A DNA stretch of 64,000 bases, taken from the NCBI RefSeq assembly GCF_026339995.1, contig NZ_JAPEPT010000001.1, positions 1,004,501-1,068,500 on the forward strand, written 5' to 3'. Below, in pieces: positions 53,620-63,133 of this stretch. Each line of letters starts with the position of its first letter. Position 1 is the first letter of the stretch. The stretch comes from Streptomyces sp. NBC_01481. GTDB lineage: Bacteria; Actinomycetota; Actinomycetes; Streptomycetales; Streptomycetaceae. Under the pieces are notes generated by a model. It saw only the letters and a list, made by a program, of their open reading frames with translations. It made no database searches and was not told the DNA's origin. The translations under genes were made by a program, and so were the position numbers.

Positions 53620-53969
53620 TCAGCTGACGCTACGGTACGCAGCGGTATGTCCCGGCTGTCGACGTTGGTGGTTGTCGGGACCAAGGCTGATCAATTCCGC
53701 ACGATCCCCAGGCCGCGTGCCCGCTAAGGCGGCATCTGTCGGGGACCCACGGGGAAGACGGCGTCGTAGGAGCTCCCGTGCAGGTCAGGGACTTGCCAGG
53801 TCAGGCCGCATGCGCCTACGCGATCTTCCGAACTGGGGCTTCAAGGCCCGGTGCGCCAGCACTTGACCGAGACTCCACTGACCTGTGCACGAAGCCAATG
53901 CTCGGCCGGCAGCATGCTCACACGGAATCTCGGTTGCCATTCCTTCTCAACGACTGGCGATACTCCCTC
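53620..53969. other. Intergenic stretch with a repeat shared with 52447
   Basis: 350 bases without a firm gene. From 53778 the sequence GTGCAGGTCAGG, then GATCTTCCGAACT and GAGACTCCACTGACCT, resembles 52449-52555 (GTGCAGGTCAGG ... GACCTTCCAAACT ... GAGACTCCGCCGACCT). The two blocks lie on either side of the third attachment copy. Confidence 0.4.
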
Positions 53970-54383
53970 ATGAGCAGATTTGCCGAAGTCATCGTGCTGG
54001 CCAGCAACGAAAAAGAGACCATGGAGCCGCTGACCCAGCCAGACGACAGTCGAGAGTGGTCGGGGTGTTTCACCGATATCGGACATGGCATGTTCGGCGG
54101 CTGGGCCATTGAGTTCGTGCGGCGGTCCAGATGGATCGGATTGCTGGAGCACCTTGAGTCTTTGCCCTGGAAATCACCACACTCAGTGCAGGTGCTGGTT
54201 CACGACGAGGAGGACGAGTGCTTTGGCCTGTGGATGATCCACGACGGCCGACTCGTGGAGATACCCCTGCCGCGCACCCGCCGGGCGTTCTGGCCGAGCC
54301 ATTACACGGGTGAGGTTGATCCGGACGACCCCGGGATCCTCATCCGCACAGACGGACCCGGCGGCTGGCCTGACGGAGGCTGA
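53970..54383 (+). CDS. Hypothetical protein
   Basis: 137 residues from the ATG at 53970 (MSRFAEVIVLASNEKETMEP). Further sequence includes GCFTDIGHGMFGGWAIEFVR, SVQVLVHDEEDECFGLWMIH and PRTRRAFWPSHYTGEVDPDD. It is soluble, acidic, alpha/beta. The upstream extension of the frame is not protein-like. I do not recognise a family. The content resembles small proteins of contact-dependent or immunity gene sets, but there is no toxin beside it. Confidence 0.6.
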   Translation: MSRFAEVIVLASNEKETMEPLTQPDDSREWSGCFTDIGHGMFGGWAIEFVRRSRWIGLLEHLESLPWKSPHSVQVLVHDEEDECFGLWMIHDGRLVEIPLPRTRRAFWPSHYTGEVDPDDPGILIRTDGPGGWPDGG

Positions 54384-54625
54384 GCGTGGCATGGCAGGGT
54401 GCCCGTGGGCTGGACTGGGGCTTGAACACGTGGCTGCAGGCGACGGGGCGTAGGAGTCGGCGGCTGGGGCGGACGGCTCCTGGCAGCGTCCCCCTCGCCT
54501 GGTTCACGTAGGGCGTAGGAGATGTTGCGGCCGCTGATCAGTGAGGGGAATCTGAGCGGGAAGCACCGGATCCCAGCGAGCGCGGACGGAACCGCGCAGG
54601 TCGTGGTGCGCGAGGAGAGCGTGCG

Positions 54626-54913
54626 ATGCGGATGATGATGAAAGCCCGCATGGACACCCAGATGTCGAATCAGGTGACGAAGGGGGGAGCCATGCCCGCG
54701 TCGGTGAAGTCAGCCATCGAGCGGCTGAAGCCGGAAGCCGCCTACTTCACCCCTGAGGGCGGGCGCTCCATGATTCTCGTATTCGACATGCAGGACAGCT
54801 CGCAACTCCCTTCCATCGCCGATCCGTTCTTCCAGGAGATGGGCGCCGACGTCACATTCGAGCCGGTGATGAATCTCGAGGATCTGCAGCGGGGCCTTGC
54901 TGCCCTGAAGTAG
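54626..54913 (+). CDS. Small DUF3303-like hypothetical protein
   Basis: 95 residues from the ATG at 54626 with CGAGGAGA upstream; an internal ATG at 54692 (MPASVKSAIERLKPEAAYFT) is an alternative. Sequence such as RSMILVFDMQDSSQLPSIAD, ADVTFEPVMNLEDLQRGLAA suggests a ferredoxin-like alpha/beta fold, near DUF3303. The function is unknown. Confidence 0.65.
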   Translation: MRMMMKARMDTQMSNQVTKGGAMPASVKSAIERLKPEAAYFTPEGGRSMILVFDMQDSSQLPSIADPFFQEMGADVTFEPVMNLEDLQRGLAALK

Positions 54914-55013
54914 TGGTGCCGACCTCGGCGACCGCACGCTGATCAGCCTGAGAGACCCCAGCGATCGCCCCGCCGTGGTTCGGCATCGAGGGCAGCCTGA
55001 CATCTCCTTCAAA

Positions 55014-55043
55014 TGCCCCCAGCCGATCGCGGCCGGGGGCCTT
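55014..55043 (+). terminator. Hairpin terminator upstream of the terB-like gene
   Basis: GCCCCCAGCCGATC ... GGCCGGGGGCCTTT forms a GC-rich stem with a short T run, about 100 bases after the DUF3303-like gene. Confidence 0.65.
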
Positions 55044-55215
55044 TGGCATCCATATCCGACGTCAACGAGGGCGGTCACTCACGGCCGGGCTTCGCGCACC
55101 CGGCGACACGGCAGGCCGAGCGCGGAACTTCGGCGGGGCCGGGAAGCGTTGGCAGGAGGACGCGCGAAATCGCGCGACGACCGGAACGACATGGGCAGAA
55201 GCCGAGGTGGCACGA

Positions 55216-55767
55216 GTGGCGATGTGGGATCGGATCAAGGACCAGGCCAAGAATCTGCAGCAGCAGTCGCAGGGGACGCGGGGCTCCGGCGGACATGGGC
55301 GGCCGGGTGCGGGGTCGTCCGGCGGATCGCGGGCTCAGCTGGTGAACACGCTCAAGTCCCAGCTCACCTCCCTCAAGGCCGAGCTGAAGAGTGGCGCCTA
55401 CCGGGATGCCAGCATGGCGATGTGCGCCTTGGTCGCGGCCGCCGACGGGCACGTCGATCCGGCCGAGCGGCAACATGTGGAGTCGTTGATCCTGAACAAC
55501 GACGTCCTGCAGAACTTCCCGTCCGACCAGCTGCGGCAACGGTTCAACAAGCACGTCGACCAGCTGGCGTTCAACTTCCAGCAGGGCAAGGCGGAGGTCA
55601 TGCAGGAGATCGCCAAGGCGGCGAAGAAGCCGACGGAGGCCAGGGCGGTCGTGCAGACCGGATTCGTCGTCGCCGGTGCGGACGGATTCGTCGCGCCGGC
55701 CGAGGAGCAGGTCCTGCGTGAGGCGTGCTCGGTACTCGGCCTGTCCCCGCAGGAGTTCGGCATCTGA
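55216..55767 (+). CDS. TerB-family tellurite-resistance protein
   Basis: 183 residues from the GTG at 55216 (MAMWDRIKDQAKNLQQQ); a GTG at 55207 would add three residues. After a Gly/Ser-rich linker, residues 65-180 are the helical TerB domain with MAMCALVAAADGHVDPAERQ and GFVVAGADGFVAPAEEQVLR, the two acidic D-G-x-V helices typical of TerB. It lies 40 kb from the TerD/TerC cluster, across the island, yet belongs to the same stress system. Confidence 0.9.
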   Translation: MAMWDRIKDQAKNLQQQSQGTRGSGGHGRPGAGSSGGSRAQLVNTLKSQLTSLKAELKSGAYRDASMAMCALVAAADGHVDPAERQHVESLILNNDVLQNFPSDQLRQRFNKHVDQLAFNFQQGKAEVMQEIAKAAKKPTEARAVVQTGFVVAGADGFVAPAEEQVLREACSVLGLSPQEFGI

Positions 55768-55888
55768 CCACCGGCCCCACCGCCTGTCGCCGTCGGTGAC
55801 CCTTCGACCGCGCTCACCCGCGCCACCACCCCGATGACCGCACTGGGCAGCACCGAATGAACCGGAAGCCGAGCAGCCGTTGGGGCCA

Positions 55889-56158
55889 TCACGTTTGCGG
55901 AATCAGCGTCACTTCGACTTCTCCCACCTTGGCCGTCCAGCGCTCTCCCCGTTCTACGGCCGCGCGGCCGTCGCTGAGCATCAGATCGCGGACGACTCGC
56001 GCCGATTCATCCAGGACCGCAGCGTGGCCAGGGGGCGTGGCTCGTTCCTGAATCCGCTGCACCGACTGATCAAGAGCCTCCACTGCGCCCTCGATGTCGC
56101 CCACATCCTCACCCGCCGAGGCGATCGGCGAGACTTCCCAGGACATCCACAGAGCCAT
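55889..56158 (-). CDS. Small hypothetical protein
   Basis: 89 residues from an ATG at 56158: MALWMSWEVSPIASAGEDVG, then a helical part (VEALDQSVQRIQERATPPGH) and RWTAKVGEVEVTLIPQT. No ribosome site is obvious and longer starts are open. It may be a small partner of the kinase gene upstream on the same strand, but a terminator hairpin lies between them. Confidence 0.45.
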   Translation of the reverse strand: MALWMSWEVSPIASAGEDVGDIEGAVEALDQSVQRIQERATPPGHAAVLDESARVVRDLMLSDGRAAVERGERWTAKVGEVEVTLIPQT

Positions 56159-56269
56159 GGTCGAAGCATAGGAGCAGGCCAGGGGGTCCGTCGTCGTCAC
56201 CGGGCCGAACGAGGTCGGCCGGCAAACAGCGGGGAACAGCGGTCGCCGGGGGACAACGCCAATGAGACA

Positions 56270-56301
56270 GGCCCCCTGACCGAGTTGCCTGGTCAGGGGC
56301 C
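56270..56301 (-). terminator. Terminator after the Ser/Thr kinase gene
   Basis: GGCCCCCTGACC and GGTCAGGGGCC pair with one bulged base. It lies 39 bases past the kinase stop. Confidence 0.7.
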
Positions 56302-56339
56302 GATCACCTGCGGTGAGTGTGGGGTGTGAGCCGCGTCCG

Positions 56340-57902
56340 TCAGCGCCGGGTGAGGGTGGACGGCGCGCCGGCGGACTGCGCACCTTCGTCGCCCAGGCCC
56401 AGGGTGTCGCGGCCGGTCATCGTGACGATGTAGATACTGCCCTTGGGACAGGAGAAGGCCGCCGATTGGTCGGTGGGGCGGCTGGTGACCGCCTCGAAGA
56501 CCATCGATGTCCTGCGCACCTCCCGCAGTTGCAGGGCCTCGGTGCAGCCCAGCTCACGACCGCTGCCCACTTCGGTCACCTTGCTGACCTGCTTGCCCGC
56601 CAGTTCACCGCGCAGTGCCGGGTGGAGGGTCAGGGTGACGGCGAACCGGCCGGTCCGGGCCTGGGTGACGCCGTCGGCGGTTGGGGTGCCTGGGCCTGTG
56701 CCGACCCATGTCCCGGTCCAAGACGCGGGAAGAGAAGCGACGGTGGGTGACGGCGAAGGCGTCGCGCCGGATGCGTCATCGCCGGAGAAGTGCTGCACGA
56801 GGAGCGTGCCCGCCGTGGTGATCAGGGCCGCGGTAACGGTCCCTGCGACAGCCCAGGCGGTACGGCCGGACAGCCGCCGTGGCAGGGAAGTGGCAGTCGG
56901 CGGAGCGGTGGCGCCTGCGCCATCAGAAGCCGGGCCATCCGCCGCCTCACGTGACACAGGTGCCACGGGCGCCACGGACGGCGGTTGGACTGCTTCGGAG
57001 ACCAACGCGTGCGCCTCCTCCTCCCGCACGGCGAGATCCCTCTCCAGCACCTCGGGCAGCAGCTGCGGCCAGGTACCGGTCCGGCCGCCCAGGCGTTCCA
57101 GCATCGCGCCGGCGGCGCCGACCGTAGGCCGCTGCTGCGGGTTCTTGGCCAGGCAGGACCGCAGCAGCGAGACCAGGGCGGCCGGAACCCCGTCGAGGTT
57201 CGGCTCATCGTGCACGATGCGGTAGAGCAACACCGCCGCCGAGACCTCCTCGCCCCGGTGGGAGAACGGGCCCAGTCCGGTCGCCGCGTACACCAGCACC
57301 GCAGCCAGGGAGAAGACATCACCCGGCGCACCCGATCCCCCAGCACTCGCCTGCTCCGGCGCCAGATAACCGGGAGAACCGATCACGCCGCCGGTCATGG
57401 TGTGGCGCGAGTCCTCCGTCGCGCGCGCGATCCCGAAGTCGATGAGCAAAGGACTTCGGCGGCCCAACAGCACATTGGACGGCTTGACATCCCGATGGGC
57501 CAGACCCGCCGCGTGTACCGCCCCCAGCGCCCCGCACAGCTCGGCCGCAAGAGCCAGTACGGACCGCTCGGGCAGCCGGCCGTACCGCTGCACCCACTCC
57601 GCCAACGAAGGCGCGGCCACGTACTCCGTGGCGAGCCACTGCGGGCGCTGGCCCGCAGGGCTGTAGTCCACCACCGCGGTGGTCCATGGGGAGCGCACCC
57701 GGTCGCTGTTACGGATTTCCCGCGCGAACCGCTCCTCGAACCCCGGCTCCCGCCCGAACTCGGCACGCACCGTCTTCAACGCCAGCGGCCGCCCCGACAC
57801 CGTCCGCGACAGATACACCAGCCCCATGCCGCCCTCACCGAGCCGCGCCAGCAGTGGATAACCACCAATGGCCCCCGGATCCGACCCCTCAAGCAACTCC
57901 AC
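56340..57902 (-). CDS. Membrane Ser/Thr protein kinase
   Basis: 520 residues from a GTG with a G-rich leader. The kinase domain (14-275) has the glycine loop LGEGGMGLVYLS, catalytic Lys in LALKTVRAEF, HRDVKPSNVLL near 137, DFGIARA near 155 and the APEQ segment near 182. A Pro/Ala-rich stretch leads to one membrane helix (AVAGTVTAALITTAGTLLV, about 350). The outer 150-residue domain has Cys in RELGCTEALQ and FSCPKGS, which could form a disulfide, and is not a PASTA repeat. It senses an unknown outer signal. Confidence 0.93.
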   Translation of the reverse strand: MELLEGSDPGAIGGYPLLARLGEGGMGLVYLSRTVSGRPLALKTVRAEFGREPGFEERFAREIRNSDRVRSPWTTAVVDYSPAGQRPQWLATEYVAAPSLAEWVQRYGRLPERSVLALAAELCGALGAVHAAGLAHRDVKPSNVLLGRRSPLLIDFGIARATEDSRHTMTGGVIGSPGYLAPEQASAGGSGAPGDVFSLAAVLVYAATGLGPFSHRGEEVSAAVLLYRIVHDEPNLDGVPAALVSLLRSCLAKNPQQRPTVGAAGAMLERLGGRTGTWPQLLPEVLERDLAVREEEAHALVSEAVQPPSVAPVAPVSREAADGPASDGAGATAPPTATSLPRRLSGRTAWAVAGTVTAALITTAGTLLVQHFSGDDASGATPSPSPTVASLPASWTGTWVGTGPGTPTADGVTQARTGRFAVTLTLHPALRGELAGKQVSKVTEVGSGRELGCTEALQLREVRRTSMVFEAVTSRPTDQSAAFSCPKGSIYIVTMTGRDTLGLGDEGAQSAGAPSTLTRR

Positions 57903-58042
57903 GCCCCCGCCGCCCCCTCACACCCGCACACTGCCAACCAGGTTCGCCCCCGGACCGGACCGGCCAGGCGCCGTATCCATAACGTCCGCACCAAGCATCA
58001 CCTGCCGCACCCACAACAGACCACCCGGGCCACGGTTTCCTG

Positions 58043-59506
58043 TCAGCAGCGACGGGTCTGGTACGGCACGGGGGCGGGGTGCGGTTCCGTCGGTGTCGGG
58101 CACCGGCTCACGGCGACGAGGAAGGTCAGCACGATTCCGCCCGCCACGACGAAGAGCGCGGTGCTGATCCCGTCGGCGGTGGCGACGCGAAGCTGTTCAC
58201 CGGAGAGGCCGTCGAGGCCTGCCGTCGCCACCAGGACAAGGATGGCGAGGCCGACAGCCGCTCCCGCGCCTGAGCCGGTGGAGGCAATGCCGGAGGCGAT
58301 GCCTTGTTGTCGGTCGGGGACTCCGGTGGCGGCGGCGATGAACATGGTCGTGAAGACCACCCCGTCGCCGATGCTGAGCGCCACGAGGCCGGGGACGAGT
58401 TCGACGTATGTGCCGTTCGGCGAGATCGCGAGGCCGAGTGCGAGCGCACCGAGCGCACCGACGGCGAGGGCCGCGGCCAGCGTGCGCCTGAGACCGAACC
58501 GCGTCACGAACTGGCCTGCGGTTGTCGAACCGGCAACCACCACTGCCGTGGGGATGAGGAAGCCGGCGCCGGTCTGCAGTGCGTCGTAGCCCAGAATCTC
58601 CTGGAAGTAGAGGGACAGGAAGTAGAGCACGGAGCCGAAGGTCGCCATGAACATGAACGCGATGACGGTGCCGGTGACCAGGTTGGGGTTGGAGAGCATC
58701 CGTGGTGGCATGAGCGGGTCGTCGCTGTGCCGCTCGATGATGACGAAAGCCCCGATGAGCAGCACGCCCGCCACTGCGCTGACCAGGATGCCCGGCGAAA
58801 GCCAGCCCAGTCCGGGGCCTTGCACGAGGGCGAACACGATGAGCGTGACGCCGAGAGTGACGCTGAGCGCACCGGGGAGGTCGAACGTGCGGCCCTTCTC
58901 GCGTTCACCGTCCCGGGGGATCAGTACGAAGGCGAGCAGCAGCGCAGGACCGGCCAGGGCGACGTTGACGAGGAAGACCGCTTGCCAGCCGAACGCCTGC
59001 GTCAGAAGACCGCCGAGCAGCACACCGATGACCAGTCCTGCCGCGCCCGACCCTCCCCAGATTCCCAACGCACGGTTGCGGGCGCGGCCTTCGGCGAAGG
59101 TGGTGTTGATGAGTGCCAGGGTGGTGGGGAAGACGAGCGCTCCGCCGAGCCCTTGGAAGGCGCGGGCGGCGAGGAGCATTCCGGGGCTGGTCGCGAGTCC
59201 TCCAGCGAGCGCTGAGCCGGCATAGAGCGCGAGGCCGGTGGCCAGGATGCGGCGTCGTCCGAGCAGGTCGGCGGCACGCCCGCCGAACAGCAGGAAGCCG
59301 GCCGAGGCCACTGTGTAGGCGCTGATGACCGACTGGAGCGTCTGCGCGGAATAGCCGAGGTCGCGCGCGATGTCAGGGAGTGCCACGACCACGATGTACT
59401 GGTCGAGCGAAACGATCAGCATGGCGAAGGACAGCAGCGCCAGCATCGCTGTCTCACGGTTCCAGCCGAGGCTTCCGGGCGCTGATGGTGTCTCTATGGG
59501 GCCCAC
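58043..59506 (-). CDS. MFS drug/proton antiporter, DHA2 (14-helix) type
   Basis: 487 residues from the GTG at 59506, which has AGGAG seven bases upstream; the longer open frame is not protein-like. It starts in the first helix ([20 protein letters not shown]) with the DHA2 motif D1 ([18 protein letters not shown]), motif A ([15 protein letters not shown]) near 75 and motif C-like [14 protein letters not shown] near 155. About 14 helices can be counted. It should export drugs or metabolites. The divergent gene is a broken hydrolase. Confidence 0.9.
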   Translation of the reverse strand: MGPIETPSAPGSLGWNRETAMLALLSFAMLIVSLDQYIVVVALPDIARDLGYSAQTLQSVISAYTVASAGFLLFGGRAADLLGRRRILATGLALYAGSALAGGLATSPGMLLAARAFQGLGGALVFPTTLALINTTFAEGRARNRALGIWGGSGAAGLVIGVLLGGLLTQAFGWQAVFLVNVALAGPALLLAFVLIPRDGEREKGRTFDLPGALSVTLGVTLIVFALVQGPGLGWLSPGILVSAVAGVLLIGAFVIIERHSDDPLMPPRMLSNPNLVTGTVIAFMFMATFGSVLYFLSLYFQEILGYDALQTGAGFLIPTAVVVAGSTTAGQFVTRFGLRRTLAAALAVGALGALALGLAISPNGTYVELVPGLVALSIGDGVVFTTMFIAAATGVPDRQQGIASGIASTGSGAGAAVGLAILVLVATAGLDGLSGEQLRVATADGISTALFVVAGGIVLTFLVAVSRCPTPTEPHPAPVPYQTRRC

Positions 59507-59872
59507 GGCAGCACTCCTGATGATCGGCCAAGTCTGCGCATACGGCCTGCCGGGAAAGTCCGTCTGATTCGGGGCGGGCGGGAGGGCGGGCCACGTCGAG
59601 ATAGGGACGGTTGGCCAAGACCCTATACAGCTCGCCCTGACCGATCCCGTCAACGACCCACGCTCGTCGGACGGCGCACTGACGACGGACCACATGCGTT
59701 GTCCCGCACGGTTCGACGGACCGCCCGCCGCCCGGTGGACGTTGCCACCCGTTCGGATGTGCGCCTGTTGCCCGGCACGGCCGGGGCCGGTCATATGTGA
59801 CTGTGCCTGCCGATGATCGGCCGTCGCCATGACTCATGCCGCAGCTCGTGCTGCCCCAGGAAGGGTCTTCGG
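59507..59872. other. Divergent promoter region
   Basis: 366 bases between the MFS transporter and the hydrolase remnant. It must hold the transporter promoter. I see no operator palindrome of note. Confidence 0.45.
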
Positions 59873-60415
59873 ATGCCAGGAGCCACTCTGACGTGGCGGG
59901 GCCGTGGTGCTCTCTGCGCCGCGGCAGCCCTGTTGATCTCCTCCGCGGTTGCGACCGGTTCGGTCGCGGCCGACCCGGCCAAGGGGAAAGCGTCCGCGGG
60001 CGGCACGGGGACGGCGCTGCGGTGGAGGGCCTGTGAGGGCGAGGAGCAGCAGGGGTTCGAGTGCGCGACGGCGAAGGTGCCGCTCGACTACACCCGCCCA
60101 CGGGGGCGCACCATTGATCTGGCGGTGATCAGGCACCCGGCCACCGCTCCCGGCCGGCGCGTCGGATCGTTGTTCTTCAACCCCGGAGGGCCTGGAGGCG
60201 CCGGGACGGTGGGACTCCCGGCACAGTACGAGAAGTTCCCGGCTCAGCTGCGGGAGCGGTACGACATCGTCAGCTGGGACCCGCGCGGCATCGGCCAGAG
60301 CACGGCCGTGCGGTGCTTCGCCACCGCGGAGGAGGCCGCCGCCTGGATCGCGAACGTCCCCGCCTTCCCGGTCGGCAGGGCCGAGATCAGGGACTTCGTC
60401 GCGTCGTACGCCGAA
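59873..60415 (+). pseudogene. Secreted TAP-like alpha/beta hydrolase, C-terminal two-thirds lost
   Basis: The ATG at 59873 with AGGAAGGG opens a signal peptide (GALCAAAALLISSAVATGSV). The N-terminal part of a tripeptidyl-aminopeptidase-like hydrolase follows: CATAKVPLDYTRPRGRTIDL, LFFNPGGPGGAGT (oxyanion loop) and DIVSWDPRGIGQST. After RDFVASYAE the similarity stops, before the nucleophile GxSxG and the remaining catalytic residues. It is a deletion remnant joined to a TetR fragment. Confidence 0.75.
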
Positions 60416-60559
60416 CCCCTCCCTTCACGGAGCCGAGCGCGCGCACTGCTGCTCCCGCGGGAAGCTGACCGTCGCGCATGTGGTGACCGGCCGTTGTTCG
60501 GCCCGCTCCGCCGAATGTGGAGCGCCGGACTCGGTATCCGGGTCTCAAGCTGCAGATCC

Positions 60560-60715
60560 GCGGGGCCCCCGCTGCCCGGTTGGAGGGCTGCCTGTTCCTC
60601 CAGGGCGTGGCCCACGGTGACCTGACTGATTCAGCAGACCAAGGGCTGTTCGCAGGGTGCGCGCAAAGTCGAGCCGCGCGGGTCGGCCTCGGGCCGGGCT
60701 TGACGGGGAGCTCAT
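60560..60715 (-). pseudogene. TetR-family regulator, internally deleted
   Basis: The ATG at 60715 opens MSSPSSPARGRPARLDFART, LRTALGLLNQSG, the start of a TetR DNA-binding domain. The next helices are missing; a different frame then shows TVGHALEEQAALQP, typical of the C-terminal ligand domain. Only scraps of both ends remain. The operator-like palindromes at 60729 lie just upstream. Confidence 0.6.
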
Positions 60716-60728
60716 GGACCTCACTATA

Positions 60729-60756
60729 GTGAACACCGTTCACGAGAACGACGTTC
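60729..60756. promoter_or_regulatory. TetR-type operator with tandem palindromes
   Basis: GTGAACACCGTTCAC is a 15-base palindrome and GAACGACGTTC a second one, 2 bases apart, overlapping a TATAGT element. They lie between the TetR remnant and the RidA gene, where such a regulator would control both. Confidence 0.55.
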
Positions 60757-60860
60757 ACTAAATGGGAAGGGCGACGACATCGCCGCACGCCGTGACGAGC
60801 GGCGAAAGGCGCTGACCGCCTGGGCCGGAACGCCCTCCTGAATCCCAGAAGGAAACAGCC

Positions 60861-61355
60861 ATGCCTGTACAACGCGTCAATCCCCCCGCCGTGCACAGCC
60901 CTTCAGGGATGGTCAGCCAAGTCGTCACCACCGACGGCGAGCGGCTGGCGCATCTCTCGGGCCAGGTCGCCTGGGACGCCGACGGGCGGCTCGTGGGGCC
61001 CGGGGACCACGAGGCCCAGGCCACCCAGATCGCCCGCAACATCGAAGCGGCTCTCGCGGCGGTCGGCGCCACCCGGCACGACATCATCAAGGAAACCGTC
61101 TACGTCGTGGACTACCGCCCCGCACTGCTGCCCGCGATCTTCGGACCGCTGCGGGCGGGCATCCGGCAGGCACCCGCCAGCACACTGGTGGGCGTGCCTG
61201 CCCTCTTCGCACCGGAGTATCTGCTCGAGGTCGATGTGGTCGCCGCTTTGCCGGCGGCGCGCGCAGTGCGGGTCCCCACCGGCGAGAACGCCCTACGCCC
61301 CGTGCCGGCCACCGGCAACCGTCCCGCCGGGGCAGAATCCGACCGTGAGAACTGA
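60861..61355 (+). CDS. RidA/YjgF-family protein
   Basis: 164 residues with AGAAGGA before the ATG. The trimeric RidA fold is clear: SPSGMVSQVVTTDGERLAHL, SGQVAWDADGRL, ARNIEAALAAVGATRHDIIK and the C-terminal PAFAPEYLLEVDVVAALP. The key Arg that in true RidA binds imine carboxylates (in the R-x3-x 'VGAPALFA' region) is not obvious, so it may belong to a RidA subgroup of different activity. It leads an operon with two NAD(P)-binding enzymes. Confidence 0.85.
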   Translation: MPVQRVNPPAVHSPSGMVSQVVTTDGERLAHLSGQVAWDADGRLVGPGDHEAQATQIARNIEAALAAVGATRHDIIKETVYVVDYRPALLPAIFGPLRAGIRQAPASTLVGVPALFAPEYLLEVDVVAALPAARAVRVPTGENALRPVPATGNRPAGAESDREN

Positions 61356-61367
61356 GGAACTGTCACC

Positions 61368-62036
61368 GTGCGTCTGTTCGTCACAGGAGCCAACGGCGGG
61401 ATCGGCCGCCAGGTCGTGTTCCGCGCGCTGTTGAGCGGTCATCGCGTCACCGCGTTCGTCCGGCGGGCGGAAGGTTTGCCGCCTGATCCACGTCTGACGG
61501 TGGTGACGGGGGCGGTCGCGGACGAGCCCGATGCCGTGCGCAAGGCGGTCCCCGGACATGATGCCGTCATCTGCGCCCTCGGCAACCCGCTGTGGCTCAA
61601 GGGCCGCAAAGGACCGGCGATCGTTGCGAGGGCGACCGGACATCTGGTGGCTGCGATGCGCAACGGCGAAGTGGAACGGATCGTGATGCCCCTGGCCTGG
61701 GGCGCGGGCGCGAGCCGCCGCGGGGCGTCCCCGCTGGTCCGGACAGCGACCCGAGTGTTCATACGGCGTGACTACCGGGACTTCGACGCCGCTGAGCGGA
61801 TGCTCGAGGAGTCCGAACTCAATTGGACGGTCGCGTACTTCGGCGCCCTGACCGACGCGTCGGCCGGCGCGCACTGGTCGGCGTCCGCGGAGATCCGCAC
61901 CCCGGCGAACCTCGCGATCTCACGCGCGGACGTGGCCCAGTTCCTGCTCACCGCGGCCGAACACAATGCCTTCGCCCGGGCGCGCGCCGTGCTCAGCGGG
62001 CCTTCCGGCGACCGGAAGGGAGCGGTCCCGCGATGA
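61368..62036 (+). CDS. NAD(P)-binding (NmrA/SDR-like) protein
   Basis: 222 residues from a GTG, 12 bases after the RidA gene. It begins MRLFVTGANGGIGRQVVFRA (GxxGxxG dinucleotide site), followed by VTAFVRRAEGL and HDAVICALGNPL. No Tyr-x3-Lys pair stands out, as in atypical short-chain reductases such as BVR-B or NmrA-like proteins. It probably reduces a quinone-like or flavin substrate, or acts as a sensor. It overlaps the next gene by ATGA. Confidence 0.85.
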   Translation: MRLFVTGANGGIGRQVVFRALLSGHRVTAFVRRAEGLPPDPRLTVVTGAVADEPDAVRKAVPGHDAVICALGNPLWLKGRKGPAIVARATGHLVAAMRNGEVERIVMPLAWGAGASRRGASPLVRTATRVFIRRDYRDFDAAERMLEESELNWTVAYFGALTDASAGAHWSASAEIRTPANLAISRADVAQFLLTAAEHNAFARARAVLSGPSGDRKGAVPR

Positions 62037-62887
62037 GCAGCACCGCGGCCGACAGCGCCCTCGGCACCGTCGTCATCACCGGAGCCAGCTCCGGAATCGG
62101 CGCCGAGGCCGCCCGGCAACTCCACCGACAAGGCGCCCGGGTGATCGCCGTCGGCCGCGACCCCGCGAGGACCCGCGCCTTGGCGGGCGAGCTCGGAATC
62201 GACGGCCTCACGGTGGACTTCGCCGATCTCGCGGACGTCCACCGGCTGGCCGACGCCCTGCGCTTGCTGGTGCCCCGGATCGATGTGCTCGCGGCGAACG
62301 CGGGAGGCATCCCGCGCGCCCGCGGCGCGACGGCGGATGGCATCGAGCCCGTCTTCCAGGTCAACGCGATCGGGCCATGGCTGCTCATGACCCTCCTCGC
62401 CCCCCTGCTGGCGGGAGGACGGGTGGTGGCGACCTCCTCCCGCTCCCACACCGGGGCTTCGCTCACCCGGGGCACGGTCGTGGCAGCCGCGGCCGGCGCC
62501 TCGGGCCTGAGTGCCCACAAGGTCTATGCCCGGGCCAAACTGGCCGCCGGGATCCTGCTGCGCGAATTCGGCCGCCGCCACCCGGAGATCACGGTCGCCG
62601 ACTTCCATCCGGGCATCATCGCCTCCGACTTCGGCCGCTACATGGGCCCTGTCGGCACCCTTCTCAAGACACTGGCCCGGCCCTTTCTCGACAGCCCGGC
62701 GGACGGCGCGAACCGTCTGGTCCGGCTCGCCACGACGGCGGATCCCATCGAAGAGGCCTACTTCGTCCGCAATCGCCCGGCGCCCGGCTCACCACAGCTT
62801 CACGACCCGGCGCTCGGCGCCGAACTGTGGGCGCTGGCCGAGCACCTCACCGCCCACCACGGGCTGGGCCCCGTCCAGCCGTCATGA
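62033..62887 (+). CDS. Short-chain dehydrogenase/reductase
   Basis: 284 residues; the ATG overlaps the previous stop. The Rossmann motif VVITGASSGIGAEAA (residues 13-27) fits NADP preference with VGRDPART. NAGG is in LAANAGGIPRA near 88, Ser in TSSRSHTG near 140 and the catalytic pair in VYARAKLAAGILL near 162 (Y-x3-K). It oxidises or reduces an alcohol/ketone. It forms an operon with RidA and the NAD-binding protein. Confidence 0.9.
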   Translation: MSSTAADSALGTVVITGASSGIGAEAARQLHRQGARVIAVGRDPARTRALAGELGIDGLTVDFADLADVHRLADALRLLVPRIDVLAANAGGIPRARGATADGIEPVFQVNAIGPWLLMTLLAPLLAGGRVVATSSRSHTGASLTRGTVVAAAAGASGLSAHKVYARAKLAAGILLREFGRRHPEITVADFHPGIIASDFGRYMGPVGTLLKTLARPFLDSPADGANRLVRLATTADPIEEAYFVRNRPAPGSPQLHDPALGAELWALAEHLTAHHGLGPVQPS

Positions 62888-62908
62888 ACCGCCGGCGCCG
62901 AGGCAGTC

Positions 62909-63082
62909 ATGCCGCGTTCGGCACTGAAGTGGCCCGGCTACGGGCGAGCACCGGAGGAGATCATGCGGCTGTTCCTGTCCGACCTTGCCGCCACGTACGG
63001 CTCGGTGCACGAGTACGCGGTCAAGCAGCTCGGCGTCGACGAGGCCTTGATCTCCCGACTGCGCGCGCGGCTGCTGAGCTGA
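62909..63082 (+). pseudogene. Tyrosine phosphatase, C-terminal fragment
   Basis: 57 residues read PGYGRAPEEIMRLFLSDLAA, TYGSVHEYAVKQLGVDEALI and SRLRARLLS before TGA. This resembles the C-terminal helices of Tyr/Ser phosphatases of the PtpB/MptpB type ('YGS...Y....LG..'), without the HCxxGKDRTG site. It is probably a deletion remnant. Confidence 0.5.
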
Positions 63083-63133
63083 GCCCTTAGCATCGTCCCT
63101 TCTGCCGGCCCCGAGAGCTGGAGTGATCTGGAC

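Noticed and set aside
58043..59830. 595-codon version of the MFS transporter
   Set aside because: The 108 extra N-terminal residues are not protein-like; the GTG at 59506 has a good ribosome site and begins just before the first helix.
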